Origin: a virus
Reading direction: 5' to 3' (one strand)
DNA: 41,247 bases
IMG/VR virus record: IMGVR_UViG_3300046616_000470
Coordinates: 1-41,247 of that record
Position numbers and translations under genes: made by a program. Position 1 is the stretch's first letter. Every line of letters starts with the position of its first letter. This document shows, one piece after another, positions 29,109 through 37,682 of this stretch. The notes under the pieces were generated by a model that was not told where the DNA came from, ran no database searches, and saw only the letters and a list, made by a program, of their open reading frames with translations.

Positions 29109-31410
29109 TAAAACCAGTCAGTTTTTTGCCATTCTCACGGCGGTCGGTGAAGCCAAGCACGCCAATGCCATCGCCATGGGCCTGGACTGGATGTTCACCG
29201 AGATGGGCTTGGGCGATGCCAACGGCACCGACCCGATTCCCGATCGCCTGCAGACCCAACTGATCCACGAATGGCGTCGGGCGCCGATCAACCAGATCCG
29301 CGTCGATGCGGCCAACCCCAACACCGTGATCACCGAGCAGATCATTCCGCCGGAAGTCGGCGGTGAATGGATTCGCGAGATCGGCCTGTACGACGTCGAC
29401 GGCGACCTGGTGGCGGTGGCCAACTGCGCGCCCAGCTATAAACCGTTGCTGGACCAAGGCAGTGGCAAGACCCAGGTCGTGCGGATGAACTTCATCGTCA
29501 GCAGCTCGGCGAACATCGTGCTGAAGATTGACCCGGCGGTGGTGCTGGCCACGCGTGAATACGTCGACCTGGCTATCAGTGAGGCACTGGCCAAGCTGGA
29601 TCACAAACAGTCAGCGCGGGTGGCGGCCACAGTCCCCATCACCCTGAGCAATCTGCAGACCATCGATGACGTGGCCGTGGCCGCCGGTGATCGCGTGCTG
29701 GTGACCGCCCAGGCAGAGGCCCAGAACAACGGTGTCTATGTCGTCAGCGCCGAAGGCTGGACGCGGGCCGCCGATGCCGACAACAGCCTGGAAGTGACAC
29801 CGGGGTTGTTTATCCACGTCGAGCAGGGCACGACCAACGGCGACAGCCTCTGGCAGTTGGTCACCGACGCGCCGATCACCCTCGGCACCACCGGCTTGCA
29901 GTTTGAAATGATCGCGGGCGGCAGTGGGGGCGGTGTGGGCACGTTTCGCAGTGTCACCGTCGATGCCCTTGGGCGTGTGATCGCTGGCACCAATCCGTCC
30001 ACCCTGGCCGGCTACGGCATTACCGATGCCATGGCAGTCAGCGAAAATCTGGGCGATGTTGCGGATGTGGGCGAGGCTAGGAATAACCTTGGGCTGGGCA
30101 CCGCCGCGACTGCTGTTGTGCAGGTCTATCTGCACGATGAAACGCCTGATGCGCTGATGAAGGTCGGAGCGTTCGGCTGGGGCGGGGCCGCCTATGCGGT
30201 CAGTGACGTCGACATTGGCGGCCTGAACGCAGTGACGGCCCTCTATTTCGCCACTAATTGCACGGGAGGGCCAGGTGGCGCGCCCTATGAGGGTTGGGTT
30301 CGCGTTTCGGCGATTACACCAGGTCAATACGCCTTTCAGGAGATCTATGGGAATGCCGACCACACCCTAAACCGCCGTGCCATGACTGCCGGCGTTTGGG
30401 GTGAATGGGAAAGTACCTGGGACTCAACCGATCTGGTTAAACAAACCTCTCCCCAAGATGACACACCCGGCCGTGTATTGCTCACGGGTGCTTATGGCTG
30501 GGGGCACGGGGGGATTGTTCTTCCCGAAGGCACCGATTTAGACACAATCACCAACGCAGGCATTTACCGGGTGAACCCCGGCCCGAACGTTCCAGAGGGC
30601 GGTCAATTCTCCCCCATGCTGGTTGCGGTCAGTCAAGACACCCTCTGGCAACAAATCATCGGCTATAACACCGGTACAAGTCTTACTCGTGGCGGTGTTC
30701 GGACCCCAGAGGGATTCGTATTCAGTGAGTGGGTAACGGGTTGGGACACTAGTAACTTTGACCCTGCTGCGTACCAGGCGGCACTGGGTTTCACTCCCGT
30801 GCAGCAAGGCGGTGGTGCGGGTCAGGCGTCGAACAAGGTCTACATTGGTTATCGACCCGCCTCGAGCGACGTGGGTTTACAGGTTGATGCATCCGACTTC
30901 GGGAAGATCTGGACCGAAAGCAATTTTGATCCTACTTCCATATTTGCCGTCCCTGTCGGCGTGCCGTTTCCATGGCCAACCGCTACGCCACCCGACAAAT
31001 GCGTTTTGATGGGGGGGCAGCCGTTCAATGTCGAGTGGTACCCGGCATTGGCAGCCGTGTATCCCAGCGGCTTCCTGCCAGACATGCGCGCCGAGTCGAT
31101 TCGTGGTCTGGATGGCGGGCGCGGAATCGACCCCGACTCTGGGCGCGCCGTGTTGAGCCTTCAACTCGACACGCTACAAAACATGACGGGTGAACTCAGG
31201 CTACAGGACGATGATTCGATGTTGCTGGTGAATACCGCGACCGGCGTATTTACGGCTACTGGTTACATGACGGGTGATATACCCGCTGCACCACGAGTCA
31301 GTACAACGGGCAACATGTCTGTAACTTTCAATCCATCGGCTGTCGCCCGTGTGAGTACGGAAACCCGTATGCGTAACGTGGCGTACAACTACATCTGCAG
31401 GATGTATTGA
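29101..31410 (+). CDS. Tail fibre protein gpH, receptor-binding
   Basis: 769 residues from ATG 29101. Residues 1-150 (DKTSQFFAILTAVGEAKHAN, IHEWRRAPINQIRVDAANPN, EVGGEWIREIGLYDVDGDLV) are the conserved P2 gpH baseplate-attachment domain. Residues 190-280 contain VPITLSNLQTIDDVAVAAGD and QNNGVYVVSAEGWTRAADAD, a shaft module shared by many fibres. The distal part carries the GYGITDAM hinge and repeated GAFGWGG/GAYGWGH blocks. The C-terminal collar/receptor part includes LPDMRAESIRGLDGGRGIDP. Host range should lie in the distal third, which differs in base composition from the rest. Confidence 0.92.
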   Translation: MIDKTSQFFAILTAVGEAKHANAIAMGLDWMFTEMGLGDANGTDPIPDRLQTQLIHEWRRAPINQIRVDAANPNTVITEQIIPPEVGGEWIREIGLYDVDGDLVAVANCAPSYKPLLDQGSGKTQVVRMNFIVSSSANIVLKIDPAVVLATREYVDLAISEALAKLDHKQSARVAATVPITLSNLQTIDDVAVAAGDRVLVTAQAEAQNNGVYVVSAEGWTRAADADNSLEVTPGLFIHVEQGTTNGDSLWQLVTDAPITLGTTGLQFEMIAGGSGGGVGTFRSVTVDALGRVIAGTNPSTLAGYGITDAMAVSENLGDVADVGEARNNLGLGTAATAVVQVYLHDETPDALMKVGAFGWGGAAYAVSDVDIGGLNAVTALYFATNCTGGPGGAPYEGWVRVSAITPGQYAFQEIYGNADHTLNRRAMTAGVWGEWESTWDSTDLVKQTSPQDDTPGRVLLTGAYGWGHGGIVLPEGTDLDTITNAGIYRVNPGPNVPEGGQFSPMLVAVSQDTLWQQIIGYNTGTSLTRGGVRTPEGFVFSEWVTGWDTSNFDPAAYQAALGFTPVQQGGGAGQASNKVYIGYRPASSDVGLQVDASDFGKIWTESNFDPTSIFAVPVGVPFPWPTATPPDKCVLMGGQPFNVEWYPALAAVYPSGFLPDMRAESIRGLDGGRGIDPDSGRAVLSLQLDTLQNMTGELRLQDDDSMLLVNTATGVFTATGYMTGDIPAAPRVSTTGNMSVTFNPSAVARVSTETRMRNVAYNYICRMY

Positions 31411-31997
31411 TGACTACTTTAGTGAATGGTTTTTTTGATGAGAGCGGTTGGATCGACGTTTACACGTTCAGTGAAATCACCACCGAATACCTCGGCCAAC
31501 ACGAAACCTATGTCAGCTGTGGCTGCGGTCTGCCAGCGGGCGCCACGTTGGAGGAACCGCCCGAAGCCGGGGACGGGGAGGTGGTGGTCTGGAGGGATGG
31601 CACGTGGCTGGTGGTGCCCGACTACCGAGGCGTGGCTTACCGCACCACCGATGGTGCCGAGGTGACACATTCGATGCCTGGCGAGTTACCGGCCGAGCTG
31701 ACGAATTTGCCGCGACCGAGTGCGGCCTATCTCTGGGATGGTCTCGTTTGGGTGCTGGATGCCGCGCGCGATCTGGCGCTACAAAGCCAGCGAGAACGAT
31801 CGTGGATCGAAAATGAACTGCACTGGGCTGGCCGAGAGATCGACAAGCATCTGGATGCTGACCCGGCTGCGCTGAACACCGAACTCGCCTGGCGCACCTA
31901 CCGCAATGAACTGCGGGCCTGGCCAAATTCGCCAGACTTTCCAGCCAGTGATAAACGGCCACTAAAGCCGGACGGGCAGACCCGCACCGCATCCTGA
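31410..31997 (+). CDS. Tail fibre assembly chaperone (Tfa/gpG-like)
   Basis: 195 residues from ATG 31410 overlapping the fibre stop (TGATG). The N-terminus is fibre-specific (GFFDESGWIDVYTFSEITTE). The C-terminus contains AAYLWDGLVWVLDAARDL, RSWIENELHWAGREIDKHLD and WRTYRNELRAWPNSPDFP, the Tfa family end. It binds and trims the tip of its cognate fibre, so it usually co-varies with the fibre's distal part. Confidence 0.85.
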   Translation: MTTLVNGFFDESGWIDVYTFSEITTEYLGQHETYVSCGCGLPAGATLEEPPEAGDGEVVVWRDGTWLVVPDYRGVAYRTTDGAEVTHSMPGELPAELTNLPRPSAAYLWDGLVWVLDAARDLALQSQRERSWIENELHWAGREIDKHLDADPAALNTELAWRTYRNELRAWPNSPDFPASDKRPLKPDGQTRTAS

Positions 31998-32080
31998 CGC
32001 CCCGCATTGCCGGGGCGTTTTCTTTTCCATGCTGCACGTCACCGCATATCCCCACGGCCTCGCTTATGCGGGGCTTTTTC
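31998..32080 (+). terminator. Two tandem hairpins before the sheath gene
   Basis: ACGCCCCG/CGGGGCGT (31998-32018) with TTTTCTTTT, and GCCTCGC/GCGGGGC (32057-32074) with TTTTTC, followed by TCTGGAG and the sheath ATG. Together they fill the gap and match the hairpin style found before the holin. Confidence 0.75.
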
Positions 32081-32099
32081 GTTTCTGGAGCATCACTCT

Positions 32100-33263
32100 A
32101 TGAGTTTTTTTCACGGCGTCACCGTGACCCTGGTGGACACCGGCGCCCGGCATATCGCCACCCCGTCCGCGTCGATCATCGGCCTGTGCAACACCTTTAC
32201 CGTCGCGCCGCCGGCGACCGCGGCGGCCAACGAATTGCTGCTGATCACCCGCGAAAGCGAAGCGGTCGCCGCTTGGGGGCCGGATGCGGCGATCACCCAG
32301 GACTGCAAGGCCATTTTCAAACGGTCCAAGGCGGTGATTGTCGCCGTCGGCGTGCCGCTGCTGGACGACCCGGCCGAGCAGCTGTCCGCGATCATCGGTG
32401 GCGTTTGGGCCGACGGCAGCCGTACCGGCATGCAGGCGTTGCTCAACGGTAAAAGCAAGTTCAACGCGCAGCCACGGTTGTTGGTGACTCCGGGGTACTC
32501 GGCGACGCTGGCGGTGGCCACCGAGCTGGTGGCGTTGGGCGACAAGATGCGGGCGATGGCCATCCTCGACGGGCCGAACACCACCGACGAAGCCGCGATC
32601 GCGTATGCCGAAAATTTCGGCAGCAAACACGCCTACATGGTCGACCCTGGCGTGCAGTTCTGGGATACCGGAACCAGTGCCACCGTCAACGCACCGGCTT
32701 CGGCTTGGACCGCTGGCCTGTTTGCCTGGACCGATGCCACCTACGGTTTCTGGGCCTCGCCGTCGAACAAGGAGTTTGTCGGCGTCACCGGCACCACGCG
32801 GCCGATCGAGTTTCTCGACGGCGATGCGTCCTGCCGGGCCAACGTGCTGAACAACGCGAACATCACCACGATCATTCGTGATGACGGCTACCGGCTGTGG
32901 GGCAACCGCACACTGTCCAGTGACCCGAAATGGAAATTCGTCACCCGCGTGCGCACACTGGACATCGTCATGGACGCCATCCTCTATGCGCACAAATGGG
33001 CCGTCGACCGCTCGATCACCGCGACCTACGTCAAGGACGTGACCGAAGGCCTGCAGGCGTTCATGCGCGACCTGAAAAATCAGGGCGCGATCATCAACTT
33101 CGAAGTCTATGCCGACGAAGAGCTGAACACCTCCAGCGAACTCAGCGACGGCAAGGTGTACTGGAACATTCGTTTCACCGACGTGCCGCCGGCTGAAAAC
33201 CCGAACTTCCGCGTGGAGGTGACCGATCAGTGGATCACTGAAGTGCTGGACACCGCCGCCTAA
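32100..33263 (+). CDS. Contractile tail sheath protein FI
   Basis: 387 residues (P2 FI 396). SFFHGVTVTLVDTGARHIAT, SIIGLCNTFTVAP, then YTGFWASPSNKEF-like TYGFWASPSNKEFVGVTGTT and RTLDIVMDAILYAHKWAVDR are typical. ATG 32100 with GGAG site; the open frame upstream runs through the hairpins. It contracts to drive the tube through the envelope. Confidence 0.96.
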   Translation: MSFFHGVTVTLVDTGARHIATPSASIIGLCNTFTVAPPATAAANELLLITRESEAVAAWGPDAAITQDCKAIFKRSKAVIVAVGVPLLDDPAEQLSAIIGGVWADGSRTGMQALLNGKSKFNAQPRLLVTPGYSATLAVATELVALGDKMRAMAILDGPNTTDEAAIAYAENFGSKHAYMVDPGVQFWDTGTSATVNAPASAWTAGLFAWTDATYGFWASPSNKEFVGVTGTTRPIEFLDGDASCRANVLNNANITTIIRDDGYRLWGNRTLSSDPKWKFVTRVRTLDIVMDAILYAHKWAVDRSITATYVKDVTEGLQAFMRDLKNQGAIINFEVYADEELNTSSELSDGKVYWNIRFTDVPPAENPNFRVEVTDQWITEVLDTAA

Positions 33264-33275
33264 GGAGGCCGCTTT

Positions 33276-33779
33276 ATGATTCCGGAAGTGCTCTACAACA
33301 CCAACCTGTTCGTGGATGGCATCAGCCTGCAAGGCGACGTGCCGAGCTTGACCCTGCCCAAGTTGACCCTCAAAACCGACGAGTACCGCGCCGGCGGCAT
33401 GGACGCGCCGGTCGAGATCGACATGGGCACCGAAAAGCTGGAAGCCAGCTTCATCACCAATGGAGTGCGCCGCGAGGTGCTGAAGTTCTTCGGTCAGGCC
33501 GACCTGACCGGGTTCAACGCTTCGTTTCGGGGTGCCTTCAAAGGCCAGAAAGGTTCGGTCAAGGCGGTGGTCGCCACCCTGCGTGGCAGCCTCAAGGAAG
33601 TCGATCCGGGGGACTGGAAACCGGGTGAAAAAGGCGAGTTCAAGTACGCCGTCGCGGTGACCTATTACAAGCTGGAAATCGACGGCAGCGTGATGTTTGA
33701 ACTCGATCCCCTCAACTCGATCCGCGTCGTTGACGGCGTCGACCAATTGGCCGCTGTGCGGTCTGCCCTGGGCATGTAA
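33276..33779 (+). CDS. Tail tube protein FII
   Basis: 167 residues (P2 FII 172). PEVLYNTNLFVDGISLQGDV, LTLKTDEYRAGGMDAPVEID and GTEKLEASFITNGVRREVLK match the family. Strong AAGGAGG site fits a highly made structural protein. Forms the inner tube. Confidence 0.95.
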   Translation: MIPEVLYNTNLFVDGISLQGDVPSLTLPKLTLKTDEYRAGGMDAPVEIDMGTEKLEASFITNGVRREVLKFFGQADLTGFNASFRGAFKGQKGSVKAVVATLRGSLKEVDPGDWKPGEKGEFKYAVAVTYYKLEIDGSVMFELDPLNSIRVVDGVDQLAAVRSALGM

Positions 33780-33790
33780 GGAGCAACACC

Positions 33791-34096
33791 ATGAGCAACG
33801 CAAAAGACATCCTGCCCAAGTGGCTGCAACTGGGTGATGGTATCGCCACCGTGGCCTTGTCCCGGGCGAGCCAGGCCAATGGCATTCAGGTTGACAAACT
33901 GACCCTGCGCGAACCGACGGTGCGTGAGATGCGCGCCGCCACCCTGCAGGGCGGGAGCAACGAAGAAGAGCAGGAGATGGTCTTGTTCTGCAGCCTGGCG
34001 AGCATCGGCCGTGCGGATCTGGAGGGGCTGCTGATGCGCGATTACCGTCGTTTGCAGACCGCCTATTTTCGTCTGGGAGCAGACGACGGGGTTTAA
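33791..34096 (+). CDS. Tail assembly chaperone E (short form)
   Basis: 101 residues. KLTLREPTVREMRAATLQG, EEQEMVLFCSLASIGRADLE and LLMRDYRRLQTAYFRLG follow the P2 gpE pattern. AAGGAG site. It ends GAC GGG GTT TAA. The sequence after the stop keeps coding sense in the +1 frame, giving the longer E' form (33791-34208). E and E' chaperone the tape measure during tube assembly. Confidence 0.88.
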   Translation: MSNAKDILPKWLQLGDGIATVALSRASQANGIQVDKLTLREPTVREMRAATLQGGSNEEEQEMVLFCSLASIGRADLEGLLMRDYRRLQTAYFRLGADDGV

Positions 34097-34208
34097 CCCC
34101 CGGTTGCAAAAGGCTTTGGCCAAACGCTTGGCCGTCGAGCTGAATTTTTCGGCGGCTGAGATTCAGGGCCTGTCGTTTTCCGAGATGGTCTGGTGGCTCA
34201 CGGACTGA
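33791..34208 (+). CDS. Tail chaperone E+E' made by a candidate programmed frameshift
   Basis: From 34092 the +1 frame reads FNPRLQKALAKRLAVELNFS and continues AAEIQGLSFSEMVWWLTD to TGA 34206-34208, a typical E' tail with no start codon of its own. The shift must occur at or just before GTT TAA (34091-34096). A peptidyl-tRNA on GTT could re-pair with TTT, as in release-factor-2 style +1 shifting, or -2 slipping on the GGGG run could reach the same frame. The P2-type T-TTT-TTG site is absent. The tape measure gene follows 31 bp later. Confidence 0.75.
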
Positions 34209-34239
34209 GCCCATCCCCCTTTGCACACAGGTACCCTGC

Positions 34240-36582
34240 ATGGCGAACAAACTCTCGCTCGGGCTGGTGATCGGCGGCGCCGTGGATTCATCCCTCGGCG
34301 CCGCCTTCAAAAACGTCAGCGGCGAAATGAAAAAGCTCGAGGCGCAGACCACCCGCGCCAAAGGCTTGCAGAAAGTCATTGGCGAGACCATGCGTCTGCG
34401 CGATGAATGGAAAAAAGCCCACGACAGTGGCGCGGCCAATGCGGACGCCTTGCTACGCAAACTGGAAACCAACACCAACAGCTTGCGTAAGCAGGGTGTC
34501 GAAGTCGGGCGCCTACGTCAGGAGTACCTGGCGCTGGGCAAGGTGGTGCGCAGTGCCGAGTTCAAAGCCAAGGGCATGGGGCAGGTCGAATTGGGGCGGG
34601 AGAGCCTGCGCAGCGGGTTTGGCACGGCGGTGGCCGGTACCACGTTGGCCGCGGTACCGACCAAGGTCAGCGCGGATTTTCAGGCGATCATTCGCGACAT
34701 CGCAATCAAGTCCGGTACCGCCAACACCCAACAGGAAATGGACACCGCCCGCGACATCGTCCAGACCTCAAAAGATACTGGCATGGCCAACACCCAGGTG
34801 GCCGACCTGGTGAACCAGTTGGTCGGCGGCGGCATGGAGTTGGCCGAGGCGCTGAAGTATGCCCCGGTGGCTGCCAAGTTTGCGGTCGGGCAGGGCGCGT
34901 CGGGTACCGACACGGCGAAGATGATTCTGGCGATGCAGAACAACGCCAAGATCACCGACCCCAAAAAAATGGAACAGGCACTGGCGTCGGTTGCCCTGCT
35001 GGGTCAGCAAGGCAGCTTCGAGGCGGCCGACATGGCCAAGTGGTTTCCGGAACTGTTGGCGCAGATGGCCAGCAGCGGCATCACCGGTCAGGACGCCGTG
35101 ACCCAACTGGGTGCCATGCTGCAGGTGCAGATCAAGAGCGCCGGCAGCGCCGATGAGGCGGCGAATAACCTGAAAAACTGGATTGCGAAAATCGGTTCAG
35201 GGGAGACGGTCAAAGGTTATGCCGATGCCGGGATTGACTATCAGGGCTCGATGAACGCCGCCATCGGCAAGGGCCTGTCGACCTTTGAAGCCAGTTTTGA
35301 ACTGGCTCGCCGGTATGTGGAAAAGACCAACCCGAAAAAGGCTAAACAGCTGGATCAGGGCCTGACCCAGATCAGCCAGGAGACGGACCCGGCCAAGGCG
35401 CAAGCCATGGCCGATGCCTTGGCCGCCACTTTGCGTACCGGCGATCTGTTTGCCGACATGCAGGTCAAGACGGCCCTGATGGCGTACACCCAGAACAAAA
35501 AACTCTACGCGGACCTGAAAAAAGGCGCCTCGGACCCCAACGGCGAGCGCAAGGTCATTCTCGACAAGAACCTGAGCGAGCGCCGTGAAACGTCTGCGCA
35601 ACGCTGGGCTGAAACCGGTCAGGCGTTCAACGATTCGCTGCGCGCCATCGGTGATGCCCTGCGGCCGGCGACGGATGCGCTGGCCAGCGGTATCGGTGCG
35701 ACGGCCCGTGGCTTGACCGCCTTGTCCGAGGAGACGCCCAAGGTAGTGCTGGGCCTGGCGGCGTTGAGTGCCGGAGCGTTGCTGGCGGGCAAGGCCTGGG
35801 CCGCGCTGAAGATCGGTCGGGGGCTGGTGAACATCGCGCGCGGTTCGGCCGGCGACCGGTCCAATATCGTGCAGCGGGTGTTCGTGACCAACGCGAATGA
35901 CGGCGATGACGACGGGCTGGATTACGATTCAGGTCGAAAGAGAAAAGGCCCTGTAAGTCGGCCGTCCCGTGGCATGAAAGTGGGCGGGGCGCTGGCGGCG
36001 GTCGGTGCCGGCGTTCAGGTGTTGGACACTTACCAGAACGCGACCACCCGTGATGAAAAGGCCGAAGGCTACGGCGAGGCGGCGGGTGGGTTTGCCGGTG
36101 GATTGGCTGGCGCCGCCGCCGGTGCCGCCATCGGTTCGGTCATACCGTTGTTGGGCACCGCAGTGGGCGGAATGATCGGTGCCTGGCTCGGGGCGTGGGG
36201 CGGCGGCGACGTGGGCGCGACCATGGGCAAGGCTTTATTTGGTGGGCCGGACACGCCAATCGTACCCAAAGCACCGCTCGGCATCTTTCCCATGGCCGCC
36301 GGCCAGGGGGTTGGCGCGGTCGTGCGCTCGATGGAAAACGCCCCCACCGCGCCGGTCACGGCGGCGGCATTGATGTCGAGCACCGCGGCTAAGACACCCG
36401 AATGGCCGAAGGTCGATCAGCAATTCACCTTCGCCCCGGCCCCGGTTTTTCAGGTGCACGGCGATGTGAAAGACCCGGCGCAGTTCGTTCAGGAAATGAT
36501 GCCGTACCTGCGCCGTCAGTTTGAAGACTTCGCCCGGGAGGCGCGCGCCCGGCAGTTGTTTGATGCACCCCACGTGGGTTGA
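34240..36582 (+). CDS. Tape measure protein gpT
   Basis: 780 residues; length sets the tail length. The N-terminal coiled coil (FKNVSGEMKKLEAQTTRAKG) leads to the conserved TP901/P2-type core (ADFQAIIRDIAIKSGTANTQ, ELAEALKYAPVAAKFAVG, GITGQDAVTQLGAMLQ). A Gly/Ala-rich membrane-like stretch (about 610-665, AAGGFAGGLAGAAAGAAIG) could insert into the host membrane during DNA ejection, and the amphipathic C-terminus meets the baseplate. Confidence 0.93.
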   Translation: MANKLSLGLVIGGAVDSSLGAAFKNVSGEMKKLEAQTTRAKGLQKVIGETMRLRDEWKKAHDSGAANADALLRKLETNTNSLRKQGVEVGRLRQEYLALGKVVRSAEFKAKGMGQVELGRESLRSGFGTAVAGTTLAAVPTKVSADFQAIIRDIAIKSGTANTQQEMDTARDIVQTSKDTGMANTQVADLVNQLVGGGMELAEALKYAPVAAKFAVGQGASGTDTAKMILAMQNNAKITDPKKMEQALASVALLGQQGSFEAADMAKWFPELLAQMASSGITGQDAVTQLGAMLQVQIKSAGSADEAANNLKNWIAKIGSGETVKGYADAGIDYQGSMNAAIGKGLSTFEASFELARRYVEKTNPKKAKQLDQGLTQISQETDPAKAQAMADALAATLRTGDLFADMQVKTALMAYTQNKKLYADLKKGASDPNGERKVILDKNLSERRETSAQRWAETGQAFNDSLRAIGDALRPATDALASGIGATARGLTALSEETPKVVLGLAALSAGALLAGKAWAALKIGRGLVNIARGSAGDRSNIVQRVFVTNANDGDDDGLDYDSGRKRKGPVSRPSRGMKVGGALAAVGAGVQVLDTYQNATTRDEKAEGYGEAAGGFAGGLAGAAAGAAIGSVIPLLGTAVGGMIGAWLGAWGGGDVGATMGKALFGGPDTPIVPKAPLGIFPMAAGQGVGAVVRSMENAPTAPVTAAALMSSTAAKTPEWPKVDQQFTFAPAPVFQVHGDVKDPAQFVQEMMPYLRRQFEDFAREARARQLFDAPHVG

Positions 36583-36591
36583 GGACGTGAA

Positions 36592-37449
36592 ATGACGGAT
36601 GAAAAAACTTACCTGCAGCACCTGCAGGGCGGGCTGAAGTACATGGTCGATGCCGGTGAAGCCGGCCGCACTGACCTCGAGTCGATGACCGGTCCCATGA
36701 ATGGCGCGCTCAACGAAATCAGTGGGGCGGCCGATGCGCTGGAAGGTTTGCCCTTTATCAGCGAGGACCTGAGCGACAAGACCCGGCGTCTGCAAAGTGC
36801 AATCAACTCGGCGCAGGCCAAGATCGGCAAAGTCGCCAGCTTCTACAACCAGACCCAGCGCGCGTTGTCACAGTTTGATGAGCACTTTTCCGCGCTCACC
36901 GAACAGATCGGCCGCTTTGGCGCGGCGTTCAACAAGGTCGCTGGCAAGGCCAATGCCGCGTTGGGCAACATCTTCCCCACCGAATGGTTTGCCGGCGACA
37001 TGACGCCGATTCCCGACGCGGTGAAGCCGTTCCCGCACCTGCTGATCCTCTATCCGCTCAAGGCCAATGAGCGACCGTATTACTTCAACCTGGACACCGC
37101 CGCGTTTGACGAACTACGGCGGCAGACGTCGTTTCGCTGGGCCGCGCAGGAACGCCTGACGCGGCGCCCGGCACAGCAGGCGGTGGGTCTGGGTGAGGAA
37201 AAAATCACTATCAAGGGCGCGATCTACCCGAGCTTCAAAGGCGGGCTGAAGCAGCTGGATACGCTGCGCAGCATCGGCGCCAAGTTGCTGCCACTGAACC
37301 TGACTACCGGTTATGGCGAGGTGTTGGGCAACTGGTGTTTGACCAATATTGAAGAAGAGCAAAGCGCCTTGCTGCCAGGGGCGATCCCGCGCAAGCAGGG
37401 CTTTTCATTGGAGTTTGTCCGCTATGGCGATGACTTGCAGAACAGCTGA
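36592..37449 (+). CDS. gpU-like tail protein with an extended N-terminus
   Basis: 285 residues, much longer than P2 gpU (159). The C-terminal ~130 residues (HLLILYPLKANERPYYFNLD, TSFRWAAQERLTRRPAQQAV, IKGAIYPSFKGGLKQLDTLR) are the GpU domain. The N-terminal ~150 residues are a separate helical domain (GALNEISGAADALEG, LSDKTRRLQSAINSAQAKIG, RALSQFDEHFSALTEQIGRF). It acts at the tail/baseplate hub. GAGG site before ATG 36592. Confidence 0.88.
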   Translation: MTDEKTYLQHLQGGLKYMVDAGEAGRTDLESMTGPMNGALNEISGAADALEGLPFISEDLSDKTRRLQSAINSAQAKIGKVASFYNQTQRALSQFDEHFSALTEQIGRFGAAFNKVAGKANAALGNIFPTEWFAGDMTPIPDAVKPFPHLLILYPLKANERPYYFNLDTAAFDELRRQTSFRWAAQERLTRRPAQQAVGLGEEKITIKGAIYPSFKGGLKQLDTLRSIGAKLLPLNLTTGYGEVLGNWCLTNIEEEQSALLPGAIPRKQGFSLEFVRYGDDLQNS

Positions 37450-37630
37450 CGGGGATCTGCTCGACACCCTGTGCCACCACTATTACGGCCACTTGAACCG
37501 CAGCGTCGAGGCGGTGCTGGCCGCCAATCAGGGCCTGGCCGATGAACCGCAGCCATTCCGGGCCGGCGTGCTGATCACACTGCCAGAGCTGGTGGTGGAG
37601 ACTGACAGCGTGATCTCGCTATGGGATTAA
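37424..37630 (+). CDS. Tail protein gpX, LysM-like
   Basis: 68 residues from ATG 37424 (GGAG site), or 66 from ATG 37430, overlapping gpU by about 20 bp. TADGDLLDTLCHHYYGHLNR, VEAVLAANQGLADEPQPFRA and GVLITLPEL form the LysM-type fold of gpX, which links tube and spike. Confidence 0.9.
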   Translation: MAMTCRTADGDLLDTLCHHYYGHLNRSVEAVLAANQGLADEPQPFRAGVLITLPELVVETDSVISLWD

Positions 37631-37641
37631 TCCCGTTACCC

Positions 37642-37664
37642 AGCCCGCCGCGTGCGGGCTTTTT
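37642..37664 (+). terminator. Hairpin between gpX and gpD
   Basis: AGCCCGC-N5-GCGGGCT then TTTT, followed by a TCTGAGG site and the gpD ATG. Same design as the hairpins before the capsid, 27059 and sheath genes. Confidence 0.8.
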
Positions 37665-37682
37665 CTTGTCTGAGGTACCGTC

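Noticed and set aside
32064-34478. 804-codon open frame on the minus strand opposite sheath, tube and chaperone genes
   Set aside because: It is antisense to three strongly supported tail genes, is His/Arg/Gly-rich in the way GC-rich shadow frames are, and crosses their gene boundaries without any start signal.
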